A DNA stretch of 12,588 nucleotides from Caldisericota bacterium (GCA_026390195.1 JAPLGK010000117.1:1-12588); one strand, 5' to 3'; shown: positions 1 to 10,047, counted from the first letter of the stretch. Translations and numbers: made by a program. Notes: a model not told the origin generated them from the sequence alone.

Positions 1-2411
1 AGGCGCTGCTCGACCGAACCGGCAGTGATGTCGGCCGTCTCGGCGGCTGCCTTGTCTACCAGGCCTTCCACATCGGCAGGAGACAACTGCGACAGCGACG
101 CCGCATCGGCGATGAGGTCGTACTCGCCGCATGCGAGAATCGCCTCCAGGGCACGCTGCACCGTGTCGGGATCCCCGGGATGAGCCCGGATGGCGGCAAC
201 AAAGTACCCTGCAGCGGCATCGTGAACCCCAAGCTGTTCGGCCGCCAGACCCAGCCCATATCTGCTCTCGAAGTCTGTTGGGACGAGGTGGGCAAGTCTC
301 TCCAGCAGGAATCGGCCGTCCGTAACCTCCTGCCGGTGGTCCACCAGGTACTGGATGAGATAGGCCGCGTTGCTCGTATCGTGCTCCCTGGCCATGAGCC
401 CCACCAGTTCGGTGAACTCAGCCATGTTGGGGGTTCCCAGGATAAGCAAGGATTGGAGGACCTTCCGCCGAACCGTCGGGTTAGTGGCGCTCCCCAGAAC
501 ACGACGCAGGATGGCCGACTTCTCCACACTGAGCGTGACATGCTGGAATAGCCCCTCGTTGTTCAGGAATGTGGACTCATCGACACCCGTACGCCCCAGC
601 CGTTCGACGATCGCAGCCTCCAGCGGCGGCGCCTTCGCCATGTTCGCGTCCAGGCTGACGCGCTCGACCAACTGGTCCAGCACGCCCAGTTCCGTGGCGG
701 TGGCAAGGACCTCCTGCGTACAGGCATCATCGGCCAGGCAGTGCTCCAGGACTTGAACAAGCTGGCGCACGATGCCTTCGGCAGAAGCAGACTCGGCGGC
801 CTGTCGTACCATGCCCAGTTCCTCCCGTACATACGATGCGGTGTCGCCGCGCTCGAGCAAGAGTTCGGCCTTGCGCGTCCTCAGGTCGGCAGCCATCCCC
901 GCTCCGTCGGCAGACAGGACAATGGAAGCGATCTGCGGGTCGTGGAAGTCGATCCTGGCTCCCTGCGCAGCAGCCTCCTCGACGATGAACAGGGGAAGGT
1001 GCGTGTAGCCGCTGCGTCCCAGCCACGTCAGGAGGTCACTCATGGCCCCTGCGTCCTGGGGACTGCGCAGGAAGTTGAAATACAGGACTCCCAGCGCCAG
1101 TGGGATGGTCATGCTGCCCGCGTCGGAAAGGCGTTGCATCAGATCATCCCGCTCCATCGTGCCCTGGCTGATATCCCTCAGGATGCCGATCAACTGCCAC
1201 TCGGCCTCCTGCCCGGGTACCGGGGAAGGTGGCGCGGTGACTGCCGCCCGCGAAACCGACTCAGTGGCCGCCGCGTTCGCCCGCACGGGATGGGCCGCTG
1301 CCTCCTCTTCCTTGCGGAGAGAGGCCAACCTGAGTTCCTCGGGGGACATGACGGTCAGCCCGGCGGCCTCGGAAGGCACGAAGCGCCTGACAGCAGTCGG
1401 GGGCTCCTCCTCCGGTTTCATCCATGCCTGATGTGGTAGGGAGATGGTCTCCATCTTCACTTCACCCGACATGTCGGGTGCCAGGTCGCGCACGACATCC
1501 GGCTGGGACGATTCGCCGTCGGTCTTCTGAGCGTCCGAGACCCTCTCCTGTGGGGCGGACCACGGGGCAGCTTCCTCCGACGGCAACGACACCGGCGGCT
1601 CTGACGCAGGGAGGGCACCCACCATGGACTCGCCCACGCCCGCCTCGTCGTACAGTGTCTCGAGAGCAGTCCTCGTCGAATCGTCCGGTTCGATCGACTT
1701 GGACTTGCGCTCAATCGCGGGCACGCGGTCGAGTTCCGAGGGCTGTGACGCGCGCATGCCGCTCGAAGGCCCCTCCACGGCCTTGACCTTCCAGTTGATC
1801 TGGCGCCGCATCTCCGCAATAGCCTTGCCAAGCCCCGGATGGGACGGCTCGGACATGCGCAACTGCTCGTACACAGCGAGCGCGTCGGCGAACTTGCCGT
1901 TGTTGCCCAGAATGGTCGCCTTCAGATAGAGCGTGCGCGGATTCTGGGGGCCCACCTCCAAGCTCTGGTCCAGCACCTTGAAGGCCTGGACATAGTCACG
2001 ACGGTACGCAAGCACACGCGCCTTCTGGTTCAGGGCGTCGGTGCTGCGGGCGTCGATGCTGATGGCGGAGTTGCCGGCTGCCAGCGCCTTGTCGAAGTCG
2101 CCCTCCTTGATGCAATAGCGGGACAGCTCGATCAGGTCGCGTATCGTGGCGGACTTGTCTCCCAGCTGGTTGTCGAGGCCCACGATTTTCTGATAGGCAC
2201 TGACGTAGATGTTCCACAGTGCGACTTTCCGGTCCTTGAGGATCTGGATGAGCACGCCCAGAACGTCGATGCCCTGTGCATATCGCTGCCGTCCATAGGC
2301 ATGGTCGGCCTCGCGCGCAGCGAAACGAAGGGCCGCGTCATAGTCGCGACGGCCCACAAACTCCTCAATCTGGTTGCGCAACCGCTCCTCGTCAGAACTG
2401 ACCAATTCCAC
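1..2411 (-). CDS. Large TPR-repeat protein, partial (3' end beyond the left edge)
   Basis: I recognise no specific family. About 803 codons read open from a GTG at 2411 to the window edge. Residues about 95-195 form three consecutive tetratricopeptide-like helical hairpins (KEGDFDKALAAGNSAISID, then RRDYVQAFKVLDQSLEVGP, then NNGKFADALAVYEQL). Residues about 215-400 are a low-complexity linker rich in Pro, Ser, Glu and Ala. From about 405 the chain is again strongly helical, and near the left edge it contains another TPR-like pair (EQLGVHDAAAGYFVAAIRAH). I see no signal peptide, membrane segment or catalytic motif, so a cytoplasmic scaffold or adaptor is the likely role. It is the last visible gene of the alaS operon, 8 nt after the preceding stop. 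Start choice is uncertain: the SD-like GGGGGAG at 2417-2411 overlaps the GTG but sits 5 nt before an in-frame TTG at 2405, which may be the true start. Confidence 0.8.
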   Translation of the reverse strand, partial: MELVSSDEERLRNQIEEFVGRRDYDAALRFAAREADHAYGRQRYAQGIDVLGVLIQILKDRKVALWNIYVSAYQKIVGLDNQLGDKSATIRDLIELSRYCIKEGDFDKALAAGNSAISIDARSTDALNQKARVLAYRRDYVQAFKVLDQSLEVGPQNPRTLYLKATILGNNGKFADALAVYEQLRMSEPSHPGLGKAIAEMRRQINWKVKAVEGPSSGMRASQPSELDRVPAIERKSKSIEPDDSTRTALETLYDEAGVGESMVGALPASEPPVSLPSEEAAPWSAPQERVSDAQKTDGESSQPDVVRDLAPDMSGEVKMETISLPHQAWMKPEEEPPTAVRRFVPSEAAGLTVMSPEELRLASLRKEEEAAAHPVRANAAATESVSRAAVTAPPSPVPGQEAEWQLIGILRDISQGTMERDDLMQRLSDAGSMTIPLALGVLYFNFLRSPQDAGAMSDLLTWLGRSGYTHLPLFIVEEAAAQGARIDFHDPQIASIVLSADGAGMAADLRTRKAELLLERGDTASYVREELGMVRQAAESASAEGIVRQLVQVLEHCLADDACTQEVLATATELGVLDQLVERVSLDANMAKAPPLEAAIVERLGRTGVDESTFLNNEGLFQHVTLSVEKSAILRRVLGSATNPTVRRKVLQSLLILGTPNMAEFTELVGLMAREHDTSNAAYLIQYLVDHRQEVTDGRFLLERLAHLVPTDFESRYGLGLAAEQLGVHDAAAGYFVAAIRAHPGDPDTVQRALEAILACGEYDLIADAASLSQLSPADVEGLVDKAAAETADITAGSVEQR

Positions 2412-2419
2412 TCCCCCAG

Positions 2420-2647
2420 TCAAGCCTTCTGTTGAGACACTGGCATTATCTTACCAACCGTCGTCAAATATGCAACCAGCGGCGCTAGCTCGCCCTCGGC
2501 AGAGTCATCATAGAGGACACTCATGATGCTCTCGTCAGCCTCCCGTTCGCCAAGCGACACGACAGCCTGCCCCTCGCAGTCGGTCAGGACCGTCTGAACG
2601 AACCACACGTCTCCGTTCGGCACGCGGAACCTGGCGACTACTTCCAT
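2420..2647 (-). CDS. Small conserved-position hypothetical protein (75 aa)
   Basis: I do not recognise this protein with confidence. It is 75 residues, acidic, and appears to hold two or three beta-strands (VARFRVPNG, WFVQTVLTD, QAVVSLGE) followed by an acidic stretch (LYDDSAEGELAPL) and a hydrophobic end. Its ATG at 2647 overlaps the udk stop by one base (TGATG). I see no SD of its own, which points to translation by ribosomes finishing udk. It ends 8 nt before the GTG of the TPR gene. Operons with alaS, ruvX, mltG and udk in Firmicutes often carry a small acidic DUF1292 (YrzB-like) protein. The size and strand-rich, acidic layout would fit, but residue similarity is not convincing, so that link is only a suggestion. 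Confidence 0.7.
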   Translation of the reverse strand: MEVVARFRVPNGDVWFVQTVLTDCEGQAVVSLGEREADESIMSVLYDDSAEGELAPLVAYLTTVGKIMPVSQQKA

Positions 2648-3270
2648 CAGTCTACAGAATTCAGAAAGTGCTGCAACTTGCTGACGATGACGTCGATGGC
2701 GACCAGATTGAAGCCTCCTTCGGGAATGATCAGGTCCGCATATCTCTTGGTCGGTTCCACAAACTGGAGGTGCATCGGCCGGACGACGTCCATGTACTGC
2801 GCCACCACGGAGTCGACCGTGCGGCCCCTCTCGCGGGTGTCCCGCAAGAGACGGCGGATGAACCGGACGTCGGCGTCCGTGTCCACGTAGAGCTTGATGT
2901 CCAGCAGGTCACGCAGCGCCGCGTTCTCCAGCACGAGGATCCCCTCGAGGATGATAACGGGCTGAGGCTCGACGTGCTCGGTCCAGGGCTCGCGCTCATA
3001 GCGGGCGTAGCTGTACACGGGCACGTCGACCGCCTCGCCATGGGTCAGACGCTGAAGATGCTCAATCAGCAGGTCATCGTCATAGGCGCTGGGATGGTCA
3101 TAGTTGATGCCACGCTTCTCCTCGATGGACAGTCCATCGAAGTTCCTGTAGTACGAATCCTGTTTGAGGAAGACGACCGGCTGTGCGGTCTCATGCATGA
3201 TCTTCTCGGCGACGGTGGTCTTGCCCGAGCCGGAGCCGCCGGCGATGCCTACGAGAATAGGACGTGTCAT
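2647..3270 (-). CDS. udk: Uridine kinase (uridine/cytidine kinase)
   Basis: Phosphorylates uridine and cytidine to UMP and CMP with ATP or GTP in the pyrimidine salvage pathway; cytoplasmic. The 207-residue product has the family's usual length. The P-loop GGSGSGKT is at residues 11-18 right after MTRPILVGIA. Further family signatures are QDSYYRNF, the NYDHPSAYD nucleoside-site segment, the Walker-B-like IILEGILVLE, the lid-like RDTRERGR, and FVEPTKRYADLIIPEGG near the C-terminus. The ATG at 3270 is preferred over in-frame starts as far up as 3402: it begins just before the P-loop strand as in the family, a GGAGG lies 8 nt upstream inside the end of mltG, and it follows the mltG stop by one base. 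Its own stop overlaps the next gene's ATG. Confidence 0.96.
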   Translation of the reverse strand: MTRPILVGIAGGSGSGKTTVAEKIMHETAQPVVFLKQDSYYRNFDGLSIEEKRGINYDHPSAYDDDLLIEHLQRLTHGEAVDVPVYSYARYEREPWTEHVEPQPVIILEGILVLENAALRDLLDIKLYVDTDADVRFIRRLLRDTRERGRTVDSVVAQYMDVVRPMHLQFVEPTKRYADLIIPEGGFNLVAIDVIVSKLQHFLNSVD

Positions 3271-3271
3271 C

Positions 3272-4308
3272 TCAATTGCCTCCAGAGAGATACAACCGCA
3301 TATTGCGGGCGTGTTCGGCGAACGTTCGGGCGAAAACGCAGTGACCGTCAGGCTTGGCCAGGAAGTAGTAGTACGTGCTTGCGGGGGCATGCGCTGCAGC
3401 ATTCAGCGACGCCAAGCCCGGATTGCAGATGGGGGTCGGTGGCAATCCGGGATGCAGGTAAGTGTTGTATGGGGAGTCCTGCTTCAACTCCTCATAGGTG
3501 TAGAAGCCGTCGTGGCTGGGGAGGACATACCCGAGCGTGGCATCCATCTGTAGCAGCATCTTGTCCGCCAGACGGTTGAAGATGACGCTGGCGACCAGCG
3601 GACGTTCCGCGTCATACCTGGCTTCCCGCTCGACGATGGAGGCAACGGTGACCAGCTGGTCGCCCGTCAGGCCACGCTTCGCTGCCTGAGCCGCCCAGTC
3701 GGAAGGGACGACGTCCGCGAACCTGCTCAACATGCGTGCGACGACCACGGCAGCGTCACCCGCGTACAGGAACTCGTACGTATCGGGGAAGAGATGCCCC
3801 TCCAAGAGCTTGCCTTGGTCGTCCGTGGCGGCCTTCAGGAAATCATCCGCCGTGATGCCAGCCTGTTCCTCGAGGCGCGCAGCCATCTGGTGGATCGTAT
3901 AGCCTTCGGGAAACGTCACGCGCGCCGTGAGAGGCGAACCCGACACAAGGAGCTGGTACACCGCTTCCATGTCACCGAGACCCTCAAGCACATAGCGCCC
4001 CTCGCGCAGGGAGCCACCGCGTCTCAGCCGCCAGTACCAGCGCAGAGCCTGGGGAAGGACGTCATGCCGAGGTCAAACACCCACTGGCTGATCGCGGTCA
4101 CGCTGTCCCCGGGATGGACGTCGACGTATGCGCCCGGCCCTTCGGCCGGGACAATGTGCGTGAATCGCACCCAGCCGACCGCCCCGGCGATGATCGCGAG
4201 GGTCAGCAGGACACCGACGATGCGCGCGGCCCTGACCGGCACGCCGCGCGGCGACCGACCGGTGCTGGGCTCCGCGGGCTCAGGCGTGTTCTGCTTGTCT
4301 TCGTCCAT
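3272..4308 (-). CDS. mltG: Endolytic murein transglycosylase MltG (YceG-like), split by a one-base frameshift
   Basis: MltG cleaves nascent peptidoglycan strands at the outer face of the membrane and sets glycan length. The N-terminal part, read from the ATG at 4308, has an acidic cytoplasmic tail, one membrane helix (IVGVLLTLAIIAGAVGW) and a LysM-like start (VDVHPGDSVTAISQW). That frame ends at a TGA at 4024-4026. The rest lies in another frame, open from about 4071 and ending at 3272. It has the YceG signatures VTFPEGYT, GHLFPDTYEF, ASIVEREARYDAERP with the catalytic Glu (about residue 227 of the restored chain), and YNTYLHPGLPPTPICNPG. Restoring one C to the run at 4051-4054 joins the frames as TSFPQALRWYWRLR and gives 345 residues, normal for MltG. 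Without a correction, the catalytic frame has only a GTG at 3991 as a start and would lack the membrane anchor. It may be a sequencing error, a real mutation or a recoding site. The gene starts one base after the ruvX stop. Confidence 0.88.
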
Positions 4309-4309
4309 G

Positions 4310-4778
4310 TCAGTCACGTTCGCGCGGCACCGGTGAGGTACGGTCAAGATAGCCTTGCAGGATATAGACGGCCTCCCACTGATCCTTGGTCGCACGCCCA
4401 GCGGCACCCGACAGACCCTCGCTCGCCGCGGCCCGCCCGACAGCGACCGACGACAGGCGCTCGTCCACGAGCTCGATGTGCACCGTTCTGTTGAGGCCCC
4501 TTGCAGTCAGCTCCTTGCGGACGAAGCCAACGAAGCGCCGTACCTTGCGTGTCTCCATCGAGTCTGCTCCGTCCAGCCCAAGCGGCAGGCCGACAACCAG
4601 GCAACCTGCACCCTCAAGCACGACGCGGTCGACCACGGTCCGTGCCGTTGCGGTTGGGCGTCCCATGTCGATGGAGCCAGCAGGGAAGGCTGTCCCCACA
4701 TCCGCCACCGTCCGGGCAAGGCCTATGTGGCGCTCGCCCACGTCGAGGCAGAGAACGACCTGCGAGCCAGATGGACCG

Positions 4779-4786
<8 letters not shown>
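4310..4786 (-). CDS. ruvX: Putative pre-16S rRNA nuclease / Holliday junction resolvase-like RuvX (YqgF)
   Basis: YqgF/RuvX proteins have an RNase H-like fold and are implicated in maturation of the 16S rRNA 5' end, with Holliday-junction resolution also proposed. The product has 158 residues, slightly longer than the usual 135-150. The expected acidic residues are present: Asp15 in LDVGERHIGLA, Glu109 in LVDERLSS and Asp135 in KDQWEAVYILQGYL. The strand VVGLPLGLDG is also typical. The start is a TTG at 4786, chosen because the catalytic strand begins only about ten residues later and a perfect GGAGG lies 6 nt upstream within the end of alaS. The gene overlaps alaS by 8 nt and ends one base before the mltG ATG, so translation of the three is probably coupled. 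Confidence 0.92.
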
Positions 4787-7376
<2,590 letters not shown>

Positions 7377-7424
7377 ATTTCACCTCACGGAATGCCGGTC
7401 ATACCAAGCCCGGCGCATGAGGAC

Positions 7425-7452
7425 AGTATATGCTCGGCACCCCGTGAGGCAA
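7425..7452 (-). promoter_or_regulatory. Sigma70-like promoter of the alaS operon
   Basis: On the minus strand, TTGCCT (7447-7452, 4 of 6 to TTGACA), a 16-base spacer, then TATACT (7425-7430, 5 of 6 to TATAAT). The leader to the alaS GTG would be about 40 nt. The same -10 hexamer and spacer length occur at the riboswitch promoter, which strengthens both. Confidence 0.7.
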
Positions 7453-7474
7453 GAACAGCAGCTTCGCTGTTGCC
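7448..7474 (-). terminator. Hairpin after the riboflavin transporter gene, possible terminator
   Basis: Perfect 6-bp stem AACAGC/GCTGTT (7454-7459 with 7466-7471) with a 6-base loop. It can extend by a GGC/GCC clamp across a 3-base bulge (7448-7450 with 7472-7474). It lies 27 bases past the stop of the upstream gene. No U-run follows, so it may be a weak or factor-assisted terminator. Its distal arm overlaps the alaS -35 box. Confidence 0.4.
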
Positions 7475-7501
7475 CCTGTGAGTTGTTGTCAGACACCAGA
7501 G

Positions 7502-8050
7502 CTAGCCGTTCGTTCGGAAGATGGCCGTCCGCTGAAGAATAAGGATGACCAGCACAGATGCGCCTCCATTGAGGGTACCCCGGATCAGGTTGAAGGGGAT
7601 GATCGGGAATACAATAAGCGCTCTTACCGCTTCAATCGGTATCTTGAGGAACCACGGGTCTACTACCAGGTTCAGTCCAACCATGACGGCGGTCATCAAT
7701 ACAGTGCCCATGGCGGCGGCGGCGATCTTGACCCCAATTTTGCCCGAGCGGGCCAACAGCGAGAACGGAAGCGCAAAAACGATGACTGCCGCCGTGTTCA
7801 TGCTCGCCCCGACCACGCCACTTTCTCCTCTGCCAATTAGCGCCCACAGGATGCCCTTCACTACGGCCGTAAGTACGGCCGCACCCGGCCCCATGGTCGT
7901 ACCAGCTATGACTGCGGCGATATCGCCGAAATCGAACTTCAGATATGGCGCCGCAGCAGGCATCAGGGGGAACTCCAACAATTGAAGCACGTACCCGACG
8001 GCGGCCAGCATACCGGTCAGGGCGAGCACACGCAGCTTTCTCGGTTCCAT
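7502..8050 (-). CDS. ribU: Riboflavin ECF transporter, substrate-binding S component (RibU-like)
   Basis: Integral membrane S component that binds riboflavin and works with the shared EcfA/EcfA'/EcfT energising module, which is not in this window. The product has 182 residues and about five or six hydrophobic segments, including LALTGMLAAVGYVLQLLEF, AAVIAGTTMGPGAAVLTAVV, GASMNTAAVIVFALPFSLLA and AAAMGTVLMTAVMVGLNLVV. The segment LKFDFGDIAAVIAG matches the RibU signature after the first helix. The ATG at 8050 has GGAGG six bases upstream. The specificity call rests mainly on the FMN riboswitch in its leader, which is typical of riboflavin uptake genes in Gram-positive bacteria. The gene stands alone with its own promoter, and FMN should repress it. 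Confidence 0.92.
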   Translation of the reverse strand: MEPRKLRVLALTGMLAAVGYVLQLLEFPLMPAAAPYLKFDFGDIAAVIAGTTMGPGAAVLTAVVKGILWALIGRGESGVVGASMNTAAVIVFALPFSLLARSGKIGVKIAAAAMGTVLMTAVMVGLNLVVDPWFLKIPIEAVRALIVFPIIPFNLIRGTLNGGASVLVILILQRTAIFRTNG

Positions 8051-8056
8051 TCTCTA

Positions 8057-8088
8057 CCTCCATAGTGGGCGCAGCCTTGCAGCTGCAA
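8057..8088 (-). promoter_or_regulatory. Riboswitch expression platform: palindrome and ribosome binding site
   Basis: Between aptamer and gene lie a 12-base perfect palindrome TTGCAGCTGCAA (8077-8088) and an overlapping stem-loop GCAGC/GCTGC (8071-8075 with 8082-8086). The SD GGAGG follows at 8057-8061, six bases before the ATG at 8050. No U-run follows the stem, so it does not look like an intrinsic terminator. Confidence 0.5.
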
Positions 8089-8114
8089 TCAACCCTGGGG
8101 GCACGGAAAGCCGA

Positions 8115-8240
8115 CGTCTCTTCCCGTCCAGACTGTACTGTCGGCTCTGGAATCGCACCAGGTCCTACCGCCGCAGCGGCTCGTGGGCTAAGCTCTTCGC
8201 TACTACCACCGGTCGGGAATTTCACCCTGCCCCAGAGAAC
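8115..8240 (-). promoter_or_regulatory. FMN riboswitch (RFN element)
   Basis: The minus strand carries the conserved FMN aptamer core in order. GGGGCAGGGTGAAATTCCCG comes first and runs on into ACCGGTGGTAGTA. Then come AGCCCACGAGCC, a small hairpin CTGGTGCGATTCCAG, and GAGCCGACAGTACAGTCTGG followed by ACGGGA. A short P1 closes it (UCUCU at 8234-8238 with AGAGA at 8117-8121). The transcript from the promoter at 8247-8274 would begin almost at the aptamer. About 65 nt of expression platform separate it from the ATG at 8050. No U-run is present, so control of translation is more likely than of termination. Confidence 0.96.
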
Positions 8241-8246
8241 AGTTGA

Positions 8247-8274
8247 AGTATATGCCGCCCCGAAAACGTGTCAA
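8247..8274 (-). promoter_or_regulatory. Sigma70-type promoter of the FMN riboswitch / ribU transcript
   Basis: Perfect TTGACA at 8269-8274 (minus strand), a 16-base spacer, and TATACT at 8247-8252 (5 of 6). Predicted transcription starts around 8239-8242, at the first bases of the riboswitch. Together with the riboswitch and a short unassigned GC-rich stretch up to 8360, this fills the 8051-8374 gap between the divergent genes. Confidence 0.85.
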
Positions 8275-8374
8275 ACGCGGCCTCTTCAAGCCAGAGCCTC
8301 GTCCGGTCGCTCCTCTGCCGGCCTGTTGCATTCGCACATTCCTTCGTAAACTGTACCTATCCTAGGAGGTACCC

Positions 8375-9958
8375 ATGGAAAAGGCCATGTATCTGAAGGA
8401 ACTCAATGAACAGCTCAACACACTGTCCTATCAGTGCAACATCGCCGCGTGGAACCTGTCGACGAGCGGGAAGGACGAGTACGCCGCTCAAGCGGAGCAT
8501 GCCGACCTGGAGCTGCGGCTCTTCCTGGCCGACAAGCAGCGCTTCGACACCGTGAACTCCATGCTCGCCGCTGGTGACCTCGAAAAGTTCGAGCGCAGAC
8601 AGTTGACCATCATTCACGACATGATGGTCGAAAACCAGCTGGACAAGGAGATGCTTCAGCAGCTGGTCAGCAAGCAGATCGCCCTTCAGGGCATCACGAC
8701 GAAGTTTCGCGGAACCATCGATGGCAGAGAAGTCAACAACAAGCAGATCGAGGAGATCCTCCGGTGCAGCAACGACAATGACCTTCGCAAGAAGGCTTGG
8801 CTCGCCGGCAAGCAGGTCGGCCCAGTGCTCGAACCTGGCCTCTTGGAGCTCATCAAGCTCCGGAACGAGTCCGCCGTCAAGCTGGGCTACGCCAACTACT
8901 ATGACATGGAGGTCCGGCTCCAGGAGTTCGACGGTATGTGGCTCAAGCAGACGCTCGAAAGCTACCGCGGCCAGACTGATACGCTGTTCCGTCGCGTCAA
9001 GGACTCTATCGACCAGGCGGTCGGCCAGCGGCTGGGCGTCGACCCTTCCAGGCTGATGCCCTGGCACATGAGCGACATGTTCTTCCAGGAGGCTCCCCGC
9101 ACCTCGGACGTCGATCTCAGCGTGTATTTCGAGGGCAAGGGCGACCATATCATCGAGGAACTTGCGACAACGACCTACGATGCTATCGGGCTGGACATCC
9201 GCGATATTATCGTGCGCAGCGACCTCTACGAGCGCGCGGGCAAGGACCAGCACGCTTTCTGCATGCACATCGACAACAAGGGCGACGTCCGCGTCCTGGC
9301 CAACCTGCGCCCCAACGAGACGGAAATGGAGACCCTCCTGCACGAAATGGGCCACGCTTGCTACGACAAGTACACCGACATGTCGCTTCCCGAGGTCCTG
9401 CGTCAACCAGCGCATATCTTCACGACGGAAGCTGTCGCCATGTTCTTTGGGCGCATGGCCCGCGACCCCAGGTGGTACAAGCAGATGGTGGGCATCGATG
9501 ACGCCGACTTCCAGAGGCTGCAGGGCGACCTGCCTGTCGCCATCCGTAACCAGATGCTCGTCTCCACTCGGTGGATCACCCACTTCGCGCTCTTCGAGCA
9601 TGAGCTGTACCGCACCGAGAAGAGTGACAGCCGGCTCTGGTACCAAGGCGTCCAAAACATCCAGTACGTCAACGCCCCCGAGGAACGCTTCGAGAAGCCC
9701 GACTGGGCAGCAAAGTACCACTTCGCCATGGCCCCCGTCTACTACCACAACTACCTGCTCGGCGAGATGCTCGCCTCCCAGCTCGACCACACCCTGCGCG
9801 CCAACGCCGAGGGCAAGGTCCTGACGCCCGAAGGTGGCCGCTGGTTCGTCGACAACGTCTTCACTCACGGCGCGAAGTACTCATGGAACACTATGATCCA
9901 ACACGCCACCGGCGAGAAGCTCAACCCGTCATACCTCGTACAGCAGTTCAACTACTAA
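8375..9958 (+). CDS. HExxH zinc metallopeptidase, M2/M3-like (peptidyl-dipeptidase or oligoendopeptidase type)
   Basis: A 527-residue soluble peptidase with no signal peptide, so probably a cytoplasmic peptide-degrading enzyme. The zinc site LLHEMGHACYDKY places His323, Glu324 and His327, and Glu352 in FTTEAVAMFFG is the likely third ligand. The 24-residue gap between the HExxH and that Glu matches what I recall for M3 enzymes. Around it, LMPWHMSDMFFQEAP, KDQHAFCMHID, GDVRVLANL and the C-terminal YYHNYLLGEMLASQL resemble bacterial ACE-like M2 proteins, so the family boundary is open. The N-terminal third is helical and acidic, as in both families. The ATG at 8375 has AGGAGG five bases upstream. 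Only a weak promoter candidate is visible (TTGCAT near 8326 with TAAACT near 8347). It is transcribed alone, divergent from the ribU riboswitch. Confidence 0.93.
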   Translation: MEKAMYLKELNEQLNTLSYQCNIAAWNLSTSGKDEYAAQAEHADLELRLFLADKQRFDTVNSMLAAGDLEKFERRQLTIIHDMMVENQLDKEMLQQLVSKQIALQGITTKFRGTIDGREVNNKQIEEILRCSNDNDLRKKAWLAGKQVGPVLEPGLLELIKLRNESAVKLGYANYYDMEVRLQEFDGMWLKQTLESYRGQTDTLFRRVKDSIDQAVGQRLGVDPSRLMPWHMSDMFFQEAPRTSDVDLSVYFEGKGDHIIEELATTTYDAIGLDIRDIIVRSDLYERAGKDQHAFCMHIDNKGDVRVLANLRPNETEMETLLHEMGHACYDKYTDMSLPEVLRQPAHIFTTEAVAMFFGRMARDPRWYKQMVGIDDADFQRLQGDLPVAIRNQMLVSTRWITHFALFEHELYRTEKSDSRLWYQGVQNIQYVNAPEERFEKPDWAAKYHFAMAPVYYHNYLLGEMLASQLDHTLRANAEGKVLTPEGGRWFVDNVFTHGAKYSWNTMIQHATGEKLNPSYLVQQFNY

Positions 9959-9963
9959 CGACA

Positions 9964-9992
9964 GGGGGCCCGGCCAACTGCGCCGGGCCCCC
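9964..9992 (+). terminator. GC-rich hairpin after the metallopeptidase gene
   Basis: Perfect 11-bp inverted repeat GGGGGCCCGGC / GCCGGGCCCCC (9964-9974 with 9982-9992) with a 7-base loop, starting 5 nt after the TAA. Very stable, but followed by GTTCCC rather than a T-run. It could work on both strands, as the transposase gene also ends nearby. Confidence 0.65.
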
Positions 9993-9998
9993 GTTCCC

Positions 9999-10047
9999 AA
10001 GAATGTTACACTTCGGGACGGTTCCATTTATGCCGAGAATGTTACAG
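9999..10047. repeat. RAYT-flanking repeats, left side
   Basis: Two copies of a 13-base block (AAGAATGTTACAC at 9999-10011 and GAGAATGTTACAG at 10035-10047) sit around GGGACGGTTCC (10015-10025), which is the exact reverse complement of the 11-base block on the right side. The second 13-base copy overlaps the transposase gene end and supplies its TAA (10042-10044). Confidence 0.8.

Noticed and set aside
741..1439. 232-codon plus-strand frame in the left part
   Set aside because: The minus-strand TPR frame is open without interruption for more than 2,400 nt across it and shows real repeat structure.
3271..3402. Longer N-terminus for uridine kinase starting at 3402
   Set aside because: It would overlap the conserved end of mltG, and the extra residues are unlike the family. 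The ATG at 3270 has a proper SD.
2668..3579. 303-codon plus-strand frame opposite udk and mltG
   Set aside because: Antisense to udk and mltG, both with textbook motifs; no independent support.
4310..4407. MltG start upstream at 4407 inside ruvX
   Set aside because: That stretch is the end of ruvX in another frame. The ATG at 4308 gives a normal acidic N-terminal tail before the membrane helix.
8057..8110. Rho-independent terminator in the riboswitch expression platform
   Set aside because: Stem-loops exist but no U-run follows, and the SD comes directly after; translational control fits better.
8357..9868. 503-codon open frame on the minus strand opposite the metallopeptidase
   Set aside because: It is antisense to the HExxH peptidase with its good SD; the Val/Leu/Asp/Glu-rich translation is typical of a mirrored frame.
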